64,000 nucleotides of DNA from assembly GCA_027919835.1 (NCBI GenBank), contig JANVFP010000006.1:496001-560000 (forward strand), read 5' to 3'. The translations under genes were made by a program, and so were the position numbers. Under the pieces are notes generated by a model. It was not told where the DNA came from and searched no databases. It saw only the letters and a program-made list of their open reading frames with translations. This DNA is from Lentinula raphanica. Taxonomy: Eukaryota; Basidiomycota; Agaricomycetes; Agaricales; Omphalotaceae. Of this stretch, positions 36,301 through 46,006 are shown in pieces. Each line of letters starts with the position of its first letter. The first letter of the stretch is position 1.

Positions 36301-38415
36301 TAGATCTCCATAGAATTCGATGCAAGACTCTATCAAAGACGATGGTGAAACTATGATGCAGCCCGAATCAGTTTGAACGCTACCGCATAGCGGGACACGA
36401 CTTGTGGCAACGCATGCGGAATGCGCAAAACACAGACAGGCTGTGCATTGTAGGCCTTGCGTATGGATACCCCAAAGAGGTTTCAAACAAAGGTGGCAGA
36501 TGGATAGCGTGAAGAGGTTCACGAGGCGGAAATTGTGATTATGAGTCTGAACAGTCCCGCCGCCAGCAATCGTCCTGCGGTCGAGTATTGGCGATAACCG
36601 ATACATGGCCACCCGATTGACACTAGAGTTCGCGTTTGAGGCGTAGTCCACATTAACGTTCCCATCTGGATAGTGGTAACAATCAAGGTGTACGGAGCAC
36701 ACGCAAAACGGGCAGAAGAGGCCAAATCCTTGTATTGGCTTTATACATGCGTCACATTCCGGTTTGTCTAGTGTTGACTGTCCGAGGTCGAGAAAGAACC
36801 AGGGTACAAATTGATGAACATGGTGAGAAGTCTCATGCGGAGGAAGCTTGGTCCCAGCTTGAAGATCCAGGAATTTCCTTAACACAGGCGACTTGCTGAC
36901 AACGACATGGCCCACAGCCTTCGGCCAGAATGTTGTAAGCAAGCAAGTGGCGCCACGTCGAGCCACTGGCGTATGATATGCGATGATCTCCAAAACGTCG
37001 AGATGCGCATCAAATTTCAGAGTAATGATAGCGTCCAATAGACGATACAAACGTTGCAAGACCTCATTACGGTTGCGGACAAAGTCGATATTCTCTAATA
37101 TAGCTGCCAGCAGAGGCGAGAAGAAGGAAGCATAGTTGTACACAATCGATGACTGGAACGGCGAGTTTGTAGACCTCAACGATTTCGGTTGAGAGCTGAT
37201 TCGTGTCCATGGTGTCCATTTGGAGATTTTAGGTGTTTGTGGATCGTCAAAAGCTTCGTCAACCCGAATAGAGACAATTGGGTCGTTCTTCTCTTCAATT
37301 TGTTGAGGCAAGCCTGAAGCCAGAGCTCAGTAACGACAATATAGATCACGAATGAAATGCAAACCTTGAGAATATGCGACGTCTCGAATGCCTTGAATCG
37401 AGCCTAGCTCCTCCAGCGCGTTTCTCGCGACACATTCTTCAAAAAATGCTAGGAGGCGCGCGTGCATCTCTCTTGGAAATGTAGAAAACGCGGGGATGAC
37501 AGCGAAGACTAGTTGAGATACAACCTCAGAGGTTTGACGGTATGTGTGCAACAAGAACTGCGCCACTTCGAGTGTAATGGCCTGTAGGGCATATGGGGGA
37601 CGCGAAGGAGACGGAGAGGCGATTTGGAATCGACAATCCTCGGAAATGACTGAAGAGATCGCAAGAATGCATTGTGTCAGAAGACCCGTGGGAGTGGACC
37701 TTCGAGCTCGAGGATCAGGGGAGGGAGACCGTGAACGTTTGCCGCCAGGTTGAAGAGAACGTCGAAAAGGGGAAGAAAATCTACCACCGCTGGAGGTGCG
37801 GTGCATATAGGCATCCTGAGAGGAACTATCAGGGACCAGTTAGTGTCATCCGCGTGATATAGCAGGTCAAGCTCACTCATCGTCAAATAGTTCCCATCCT
37901 TGTTTGGCAGAAATGAGAAGCAGATCTCGCAGCCGTGTCATGAGGTCCAAAGTCGAATCGGTAGAGAAGACTCCTTCATCCTCGTCTTCGCTCTCATCAT
38001 CAGCATACACCGCCGCCTTCCCTTCCTTTCGAGAATGCTTCCGGTTCACAGCCCGGCCTATGAACGATCCTGATTTCTTCTCATTCACATTCTCTGCAGT
38101 AGACGACAGGGCTTCGCGCACTGATGGCGGCATATGTCGATCTTTGATTTGGTCAAGGACATGCGCGAGGAGCTTCTTGGATTCGTTCCCTCTACTAATA
38201 TTCTTCAGCGAAGTATCCCTGCGCGGAGATGAAGGAGGCTTCTCAAAGCTGGTTCTCGTAGGCGAAGTCGAAACATGAAGAAAAGGCACATCGTGACCAG
38301 TGGGAATGGTTGGAGAGGGGACCACTGATGCTGGAGGAAGAGAGGGAGAGTGATCCCCAGTATTCCATCCAGTATTAACACGTAGAGAAGCATTGAAAGA
38401 ATGTGACAATTCCAT
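30369..38415 (-). CDS. Giant C1-domain protein, possibly UNC80-like
   Basis: One minus-strand gene of about 8 kb, roughly 2,300 residues in many exons; the start is MELSHSFNASLRVNTG at 38415. The N-terminal 200 residues are Ser/Pro-rich and disordered. The longest open exon (37311-35443) contains two Cys/His clusters resembling C1 (DAG/phorbol-ester) fingers: CDACIKPIQGFGLFCPFC...H..C, and CHLCLKPLWGIHTQGLQC followed by C...H..C. The rest is alpha-helical and Leu-rich, like HEAT-type scaffolds, down to a Lys/Arg-rich coiled C-terminus (SERRIKAQISSDSNRH). I tentatively recall fungal proteins of this layout being classed with UNC80, a subunit of NALCN/Cch1-type cation channels, but I cannot confirm it. 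Being one gene is inferred from continuous splice joins in places I checked. Confidence 0.7.
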
Positions 38416-38569
38416 CGTGTTAAGACCTATGCATGAGTGTTAAGTCAAAGTTATGTAGAGTCGACCTGGGCGCTAGTTTCCTGGCTGAAATGGGCGCTTA
38501 ACGGGCGCTCCTAATTGGCTACTTTAGTTTCTCTACTATCGTGACGGTTTCCGCCAATCTCCTTCTATC

Positions 38570-40444
38570 ATGCCGCCTCAGAAGAAACCGCGCAGAGACT
38601 CGAAGAAGCTGAAGCAAACAACTCTTACTGGCGGCATTCAGTCTGCTGGTCGTGCCAGGACTCAGTCTTCCCCCGCCAGACCGGCTGCCAAACGGAGACG
38701 CGTCTTTGACGAACAACATGATTCTTCTGATACTTCTGATTTAGGTGCACTGAAGCTGGAGCCAGAGGGTGACGAGGAAGATACCGAGGAGCAACTGCCT
38801 TCACCTGTAAGGCGGGGAAAGAAAAGTCTTGTCGTGGACAGTGATGAAGATGAATCGGAAGATAATGCTCCTGCGCAGAGACGGAGAACCCGAAGCGCAA
38901 AGACAAAGGAACGTAGCAAAACGAAGAAGGGGGATGATTCGAAGAAGAATCAGTTGAATCAAAGCAAAGCGAAGACGAAGGCTAAAAGCAAGCAACCGAC
39001 AATAATATTGACGGACTCAGATGTACAAGACTCGTCTCCACCTCGTCGTCGTAAATTGGTCAAAGGCGCTCGTCCACCTGCCAAAAGTCATTCAGATAAC
39101 TCCGAAGAATCAGACGAAGTGGACCCAGATAGTGCGCATCAAATTCCCCTTATGTTCTGCGTAGTAACATGAATCTATGGTATGTAGGCATCATCGAAAA
39201 CCGTTTCCGTTCTCGAAACAAGAAGACAGAATTTCAGAAAAACCTCGAGAGGCTAAAACGTACGATCAGTCTTGATTGCGGCAATCTCTTCATAACTTGA
39301 CCGTGGTGTAGGGAAGAAACAGGGTAAACCAATGGACTCGGACGAGGAAGAGGAGGACGAAGAAGAGGAAGAAGAAGCAGTAGTCCCATTCAAAGGCGCA
39401 AAGCCGGGCGATGACAGGGACAGTCTCTTCGACGAGTCTGACGACTCCGACGAATCCAAGTCGGTGGACTCCGAGAACTTCATTGTGGAAGATGATGGAA
39501 CAGGCTTAGCATCTCTGCCCCTCGAATTCAGCATGGAATCTCATCAAGATCTTTCTCACAACTTCAAGAAAATATTCCAGTTCTTCGTCCACATCGCAGT
39601 TCATCCTTCGATCGAAAGACATGAATTCATGGATTCACAAATGAAGAGTCAGTCACAAGGCATGCAGTATCTTGCTCATTTGTACTGAATAGGACATCCT
39701 TCCAATCATGCAGACGAAGAATATTTTTCTGTACCTTTGAATGCTGCGAGAAGAAAAATCAAAGGCCTTCGGGATTCTTTGGTGGCCTCGTCTGTCTGGA
39801 GACCAGAATTCAAAGGTCCGCTGGAAAAATATCCCCAATTAGATCTCGTACAGCTCGACTTCGCTGTACCGGGATGCGATGCCTGTAATCTCGGCGCAAG
39901 GATGTCTACTTTAAACGGTCGTCTGCTTGGAGAACCATACGATCGTTTAGGATTTGAAGTGAGGTTGACTTCCTCTCTCCGCAACAGCATGGCTTAAACA
40001 TTCGTAGGATCTTGATATCTCAGATGATCAGCTGGAAGAGGGAGACAGCAGAGTCGAATTTCATCTCGGCAGGTTTTGCGCTCGGCGCACTCGCGTCTAT
40101 CACGATCTCTCTCATTGGGAGGTAAGCTGATACCTAAAGTTTGTTCCCTCTCATCGAATCGACTTACGATGAATCATTATCAACAGTATATGTTATTCAA
40201 AGTGATCAATGATGAGGTTGACGATCTCCACATTGCAAAGCAAGAAAAGGGTGCAGGACGTTTTGTACGTGTTGCTTGGCCGGGAGGACTGAAGCCTCCC
40301 AAGGATCTGCAAGATGCAGATGGAATTTGTGACTGGCTTGATCAGAGAAAGATAATCGAGATGGAATGGGAGAAATTGAAGGGGTACATGGAGCGCGCCC
40401 AAGGTTTGGAACTTGCAGCGAAAAAAGGCAACGATGTGGATTGA
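38570..40444 (+). CDS. DUF4211-domain nuclear protein
   Basis: Function unknown; probably nuclear. The N-terminal half is highly charged, with several basic clusters (KKPRRDSKK, AAKRRRVFDE) and serine/acidic runs (SLVVDSDEDESEDN, DSDEEEEDEEEEEEA), typical of chromatin or RNA-associated proteins. The C-terminal half carries the DUF4211 block: FIVEDDGTG, FKKIFQFFVHIAVHP, CDACNLGARMSTLNG and RFVRVAWPGGLKPPKDL, then ADGICDWLDQRKIIEMEWEK. About seven introns; the stop is at 40442-40444. It shares a 154-base divergent promoter with the giant C1 gene. TAF13 follows 233 bases downstream in the same direction. Confidence 0.82.
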
Positions 40445-40677
40445 GGTTGGTGTGGATTTGTTTGTTGTCTCCCGAGCTTCAAGAATTCCTTTTCGTATGT
40501 ACATACTATGTATGTGCTCGGATATGTGAAGTACTGTACTTTGCTGTAAATTCTATCAGACTGGCTGTCCATCTTCAAAATATGTCTTCAAGTTGCGAAA
40601 AATCTCTATATCTATTATCAGACCAAACACGTGCGTTTACTCTTCCCACGATATACTTTTCTTTCCGCTCACTCACA

Positions 40678-41400
40678 ATGTCCTATTATCCGCCTCCAGT
40701 GACTCCTGGCACTCAACCTGCTGCAACGACCGCAACATATTCTTACGGAGCCTATCAACCATACTACTACCAATGGCCTTCCTACAGCTATGCCATCCCA
40801 CAGCAAACTGCGGCTCGGCCTGCTCAGCCTGTGGCTCAGACCACCGCAACAGTACCAACCGCAACTCCGATACCCACTTATTCTACTCAGAGCACTTATT
40901 CCACTCAGAGACCTTCTACATATACACCTTACACATCTTATACGACCTCATCCACAACTACGAGCCGTAGTTCAAGGAAACAGTCAAGTACAAAAGGTTT
41001 GTTCACCAAAGAACGTCAGTCTATTTATCACCTACGTTCCTGGTTTCTCCTCAAAATTTCTCATCTGTTAGTGAGAAACCTTATGTACGGATTCGGCGAT
41101 GACCGTAATCCTGCAAACGATACAGTCAATGTCATGGAAGAGATTTTGGTTGAATATATCGCTGATGTGGTGTGTTTATATTTTCATTGATCTTTCCATG
41201 AAGACGGTACGATGATTTTCAAGTGTCAAGCTGCTGCAGGCCCAGGTCGCAAAGGCAGACTTTCTATTGAAGATCTTCGAAGAGCACTCTCGAGACCGGC
41301 GGATGCGAAAAAGCTCGCGCGTATGGAGGAATTGTTGTTCGCTCAAGAAGATATTAAACGGGCAAGACAGCAGTTTGAGACAGACCCGAAAATGGCATAA
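40678..41400 (+). CDS. TAF13: TFIID subunit TAF13
   Basis: Histone-fold subunit of TFIID that pairs with TAF11 in RNA polymerase II pre-initiation. From the ATG at 40678 there is an unusual N-terminal extension of about 100 residues, rich in Tyr, Pro, Thr and Gln (MSYYPPPVTPGTQPAATT onward). The conserved core follows: GLFTKELRNLMYGFGDD, RNPANDTVNVMEEILVEYI, then GRKGRLSIEDLRRALSRPAD and EELLFAQEDIKRARQQFE. Two introns (after the Glu of FTKE and near 41168-41225) join in frame. Yeast and human TAF13 lack this Tyr/Pro extension; it resembles low-complexity activator-type segments. The open frame extends upstream of the chosen ATG without family similarity. Confidence 0.88.
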
Positions 41401-41695
41401 TAGAATGGACTATGTATATCACTATCCTGGATGTATCGAACTGTGGAATTGATATGCAACGGATATTTCGTTGGCGAATCATAGACCATCCACTGACGAT
41501 TGGTTGGATGGCAGCTGATGGCAGTGGGACTTCGGATAAACAATTCGGTGCCGCAAAGGTGTCGCTGATTTGTCTAGCTGTTCGGATGCCTTACCAGGCA
41601 ATGATTTCCTCATGGCATGATGTACCAGTGCATGACCACCGTGTAACATCCTGTAAGATCTTGAGACTTAAGATGAAATCTTCGTCAGAAGTCCT

Positions 41696-42359
41696 TCACT
41701 CTTCCATGACTTCATCACCATCTTCGGTAGGTGCAGGTTCTCCGCCTTTATTCTGTTTGGCAGCGTTACGGCCTTGAACACCTGAGCAGGGATGGTGAAT
41801 ATATGGTCCAATGAATGCCTAGGAAACCTACCTCCACTTTGGTCCAAAGGTTTGACATGTTGCTTTAACCATTCCTCAGATTCCCAAACTGTACGCAATT
41901 AGAACCCAGGGAATCGCCAATGGTGTGATAACTCCTCACCAGCTCTATTACCTCCCAGCTGCATGGGGGTCTTCATGGGCCGCGCAAGGTTGACCTTGAT
42001 GACACGACCTTTCAATTCGTTTAAATCCATATTGTCAATAGCATCTTGAGCATCGGATGTTGAGCTGTACGTTACGAAAGCAAAGCCCCGATGTTTAGCC
42101 TCTGCAAATGCCCGATTATTTATGTAGAATAATACAGACGTCTACAGATAGACTAACCGCTTTGTTGATGAGGATTCGTGGCCGCAGAGGGGAGCTGAAC
42201 TTCTATAACATCACCTGGATATAATATTAGTGAGAATTGAGACGTAGTGCAAATAGACCAACCAAATGTTGCGAAACGTTCGTAGATAACACTCTCATCT
42301 ACATCATCACCGATGCCGCCAACAAAAACGGTCTTTTTCGATTTGGTGCCCTCCTCCAT
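41696..42359 (-). CDS. RRM protein related to the PPIE RNA-binding domain
   Basis: RNA-binding protein whose single RRM resembles that of cyclophilin E. Minus-strand exons give [18 protein letters not shown] (RNP2-like), then [21 protein letters not shown], then [20 protein letters not shown] (RNP1) and [19 protein letters not shown]. After the RRM there is only a short tail ([19 protein letters not shown] ... EDGDEVMEE) and no cyclophilin PPIase domain, so the product is about 150 residues. About four introns are seen. The start ATG at 42357-42359 directly precedes the conserved part. It converges with TAF13 at 295 bases. Confidence 0.8.
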
Positions 42360-43219
42360 CTGTTCCAGGTAACAGGTACCCTGATGAGTGTAGCTGGTCA
42401 AGATTCAAGCAACGAAAAAGGGAATTGGCTTCACGCGATAACCGCTTTGACATTTCCACGTGCCGCTCCAAACGCCCTTTCCTTCCTTCCCTTGAAGTTT
42501 GAACCTCGATTTACTTCAGAACTTCAACATGATTCTGCTGCAAGGTTCCTTCGGCGGAACCGTGAAGGCCCTCTTCTTCGTGATTCTAGATCTCGAATTG
42601 TTTTGACAAAATAGTAACCGCCGACATAAATGATCTACCCAGGATAGTAATCAAGCAACATCATCTACTACATTTCGTTCACCTCGCTTCATTGTGAGTA
42701 CTTACTGAGAGTTATCCTATATCGAGTATCGGCCAAGACGTTTTCAAATTGGCTCGGGCTTTCCCAGCTGCGCTGCTTCATACAGCAAACACTAGTACCG
42801 CTGGTCAAGTAGTCATCAGCTTCAATCTCGGGCCTACCCCGTTATTGCATGAGAATCGGATACCATTTACGCTGCTTGCATCTTTCTGCACCAAGACTGA
42901 CTTACTGCATCAGGAAGGTCTTCAAAATGCAACTACAACGTTGTGTCACCCATCTGTCCCCGATCAAATCTCTATGTACAGTTGGGCCATGAAGGCTGTA
43001 GAACACAGTGGACACGACCGTCGGAACACGCTCTTTACCCCCCAAAGGTTATCTTTTCTTGAGCTGTCCAATCATTACGACACTACAGCGCCAGCTTTTA
43101 TAGGCCAACACGCACTCCAGTCTTCTTCCTCTTGACCCACCTTCATTCATGCGCCTACTTGGTACAACTTTATAGAATAACTTCTTTCGTAGGCTTCTTC
43201 TTGCTATTCTCAGGTGTCT
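42360..43219. other. Intergenic region without a recognised gene
   Basis: About 860 bases between two divergent genes. Open frames at 42387-42614 (76 residues) and 42749-43135 (128 residues) on the plus strand resemble nothing I know and lack clear splice structure, so I do not call them. The last part (43195-43213) ends in CTATTCTCAG, which could be the acceptor of a 5' UTR intron of the next gene. Confidence 0.4.
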
Positions 43220-44386
43220 ATGTCCCCGAGTGTTTGGAACCCTGACATATCTTGCCCTTCTCCACTTTCTTCCGAGTCATCCTTCGACGAAGATGAAGTC
43301 AACTACCGAGTCAAACCATATTGGCCTAAATATCGCAGTATCATCAAAAGTCATGGCTTTCAACTCGAGACTGTCCGTGACGTGAAGGAGTACTACAAAC
43401 ACATTGGAAAGCCTAGACTCGCAGAACAGCTAAGAAATCTCGAGGAAGACAAGCTCTGTCCTGACGCTGGTTTGGTAAGTTCTACATGACATTTCACCTT
43501 CAGACAGCAAAGCTCATCGATTTTCGGAGCCGGATAACTTGTTCCGAGGTAACAAAATAGCAGACGGGGCCAAAGTGATGATCAAGTCTGTTCATCGAAA
43601 AAGTAGGGAGCTTGATATCATCCGATTCTTATCTTCACCAGCAATGAGGCGGCAACCAATGAATCACTGCATTCGTAAGTTTTCGATTCTTTTAATTCGT
43701 TTCATGGTCACAAAAATTCTGGTTCACAGCCATACATGATCTCATCGAAATCGTAGAAGACAACATTGCTTTCATTGTCATGGAACATTGGTCTTCTCAA
43801 CTTGTAATCGACGACGCGCCGTGCTGTCTACGATTATTTCTTGCAGCTATACGCCAGTGTATTGAAGTCAGTTTATATGATATGCCGGGTGTTATTCTAG
43901 CTGCGACTTACATGTTATGATATAGCATTGCCTCTTCATGCATGCACATCATATAGCCCATCTCGACATCTCTGTTCGAAACCTGCTCACTGACTACAAA
44001 GGAAACTACGCATATATAGACTTCGAGCTTAGCCGCAGGCTCGATGTCAATAATGCTAGAATCTCTGGAATAAGAGGAACAGAGTTACCCCCAGAATGTG
44101 GACATGATACATATTTTGACCCTTATAAGGTCGATGTATGGGCTTTGGCAATCCTCATTCTCCGGGCCTGTAAGGTATGCTATACGCCTTCAGACTCTGT
44201 TTTGCTGTCTTATGATGTCGTTAGCTTGCGGGATTTTGTATTCCTGAACTGCTTGAAATTGTCAAGCCCATGTTACACGAAGACCCGGCTAAACGCCCTT
44301 CAATGGATACTGTGCTGTATACATACAATCATATGGTATCTTTACTCTCTCCGCAAAGACTGTTAATGCTACCCCACTTCTGCTAG
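43220..44386 (+). CDS. Divergent protein-kinase-like protein (Agaricomycete type)
   Basis: Kinase-fold protein of a lineage-expanded Agaricomycete group; substrate unknown. The N-lobe is reduced, with no clear glycine loop. It keeps a candidate Lys (AKVMIKSVHRKSRELDIIRF) followed by a Glu in helix C. The catalytic loop reads HIAHLDISVRNLLTD (HLD in place of HRD, with catalytic Asp and Asn present). The magnesium motif reads IDFELS (DFE in place of DFG). Further on, GIRGTELPPECG stands in the activation/APE region and DPYKVDVWALAILILRAC is the helix-F signature. Four introns join in frame; the end is LLMLPHFC. The changes could mean weak activity or a pseudokinase. Confidence 0.75.
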
Positions 44387-44771
44387 AGTCACTGTTAACC
44401 TACGCATATTGTTGATAGTACATATTTCATTAATTCGTTTGCCCTACATAGACCACTTGCTCTCAATATTTATTTAGTGTCATGACAATTATATTCTACG
44501 CGTACTCGTTGAATCATATCACTAGTAGCTAAGTGTGAAGACAAACAACATCTAGTCATCTTCTGCACAGTGGAATACAGCTTAAAAATTGTTTTTTAAA
44601 CGCGTAGAAGTTTCAAGTTCGAACGAAATGCCATGGTTGCGCATTTGGCGCACGCGAGAAGCACGTGCTGCGAAATGACGTTCTCGAGGCTGTGCTGCAG
44701 TGTTCCTGTTCCTGTCTCGCCTCTCCTCTTCCCCCAATCTCTGCAATTACCGTGCTTTCATATTCTGTTAC
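44387..44771. other. Intergenic region before VPS55
   Basis: About 385 AT-rich bases with the 3' flank of the kinase-like gene and the VPS55 promoter. A GCACGTGC E-box-like palindrome lies at about 44660-44667. No RNA gene or repeat was found. Confidence 0.35.
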
Positions 44772-45323
44772 ATGGCTGCAGGACTCAAGAGTCAGCTACG
44801 ATATCTGTCTTTGTCACATATAGCTCAATCACCGCTTGCAGCTGTTATCCTTCTTTCCTTCGTCCTCGCAGTAGGATTTCTGCTCATCATCTTGTCTTGC
44901 GCACTATGGCATAACTGGTTGCCATTACTCGTCGGTGAAGTGGTTTTTCTCTCTATCGATAACGAAAGGCTCAGACGGTGGTGCTGTAGCAATAACATTC
45001 GTGATTGCGCCTTTACCCAACGCTCTATTTTCTCATTGCGGCGCCGACGACTTTTCCGGGAGCTATGAACCTTCAGGGCCAGTAGATCTTGGTCGTTTCC
45101 TCACTTCGATCATCGTTGTTACCGGGTTCGCTTTTCCTATCGTTCTGGCACACTCTGGAGTCATCAATACGAGTGCTTGCGTGATGTCTATCGTGGGAGG
45201 AGGGTGCGTTTCTGATGCTCTTCCGATTTGTGCTCTTGTGCTAATTCATTTGACAGTCTGGTTTACGGGACCATCTTAGCCTATTCTCAGGCTTTCAAAC
45301 AGGACGAATCTGATTTTGAGTAA
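44772..45323 (+). CDS. VPS55: Vacuolar protein sorting protein VPS55
   Basis: Small tetraspan membrane protein that acts with Vps68 in traffic from late endosome to vacuole; related to the human OB-RGRP/LEPROT family. Exons spell MAAGLK, then TVILLSFVLAVGFLLII, LSCALWHNWLPLLV, AITFVIAPLPNALFSHCG, DLGRFLTSIIVVTGFAFP, IVLAHSGVINTSACVMSI and VGGGLVYGTILAYSQAF. Four hydrophobic helices and about 140 residues fit the family. The first intron follows shortly after the seventh codon. Introns at about 44791-44839, 44941-44991 and 45205-45255 join in frame. The stop is at 45321-45323. Confidence 0.92.
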
Positions 45324-45448
45324 CTTATGCGGTCCCAGGCGGTCCCCTGCTGTCATCTTAGCGGATAGTGATGTACTATGTAACCTGTACAATATCAGGG
45401 AACCCGTGCTTCCATTCGACGAAACCTCAGGATATAGAAAGAACGGGA

Positions 45449-45850
45449 ATGTTCGCAATGCCTCAAGAATCTGTATTGACCATGGCGATTAACCGTGCAG
45501 AACCAGTCCTCGATGAACCGGTACTATCTAATACTCTCGCAGAAGCTACGAGCTCGAAGCGACCATGGCAGAGAAAACAGATAGCCACATCGACTTCGCG
45601 GTTTTCCTTGGCCTCTAATCTACCAACAGGTATGTCGCACAAAATTCCATCATGTATGACATGCTCGCGTGGTTCTATATCCATGTCCAAGGTGAAAACC
45701 AGTGCTGATTCTGCAGATAGTCAGACGGTGTTCCATACCACCTTGAATAACGCGCTTACTAGTAAGATTAGTGACTTTGATACGAATGTAGACAAGTTCA
45801 CTACAGGGCGGAAAGTATTTGCCCGCTCTATGTTCAATAGGTTGCGATGA
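45449..45850 (+). CDS. Small hypothetical protein
   Basis: Not recognised. The frame opens further upstream (ATG at 45368); MFAMPQESVLTMAINRAEP at 45449 is the nearest plausible start. It ends DFDTNVDKFTTGRKVFARSM-FNRLR. A perfect donor (ACAG|GTATGT, about 45629) and acceptor (GCAG, about 45715) bound an 87-nt stretch that is a multiple of three and has no stop, so spliced and unspliced forms both stay in frame. With the intron removed the product is about 105 residues, mildly basic, with no membrane segment. It lies between VPS55 and the convergent TRS120. It may be real or a chance frame. Confidence 0.3.
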   Translation: MFAMPQESVLTMAINRAEPVLDEPVLSNTLAEATSSKRPWQRKQIATSTSRFSLASNLPTGMSHKIPSCMTCSRGSISMSKVKTSADSADSQTVFHTTLNNALTSKISDFDTNVDKFTTGRKVFARSMFNRLR

Positions 45851-46006
45851 ATCTTCAGAGCGTACGAATGTCAACTGTATCCCAGCTCTTTCGGTACGTA
45901 GTGTCTCCAGCATCGTTAGTGTCAGCCTTTGTTGTCGAAGGGATAAGTTGCCATATCGTGTTCCTCCAGCCTTGAAGACGAATATCTCAATGTGACAAGA
46001 GGAGGG

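Noticed and set aside
42749..43135. 128-codon plus-strand open frame
   Set aside because: No recognisable motif, no supporting splice pattern and only chance-like composition; it may be non-coding.
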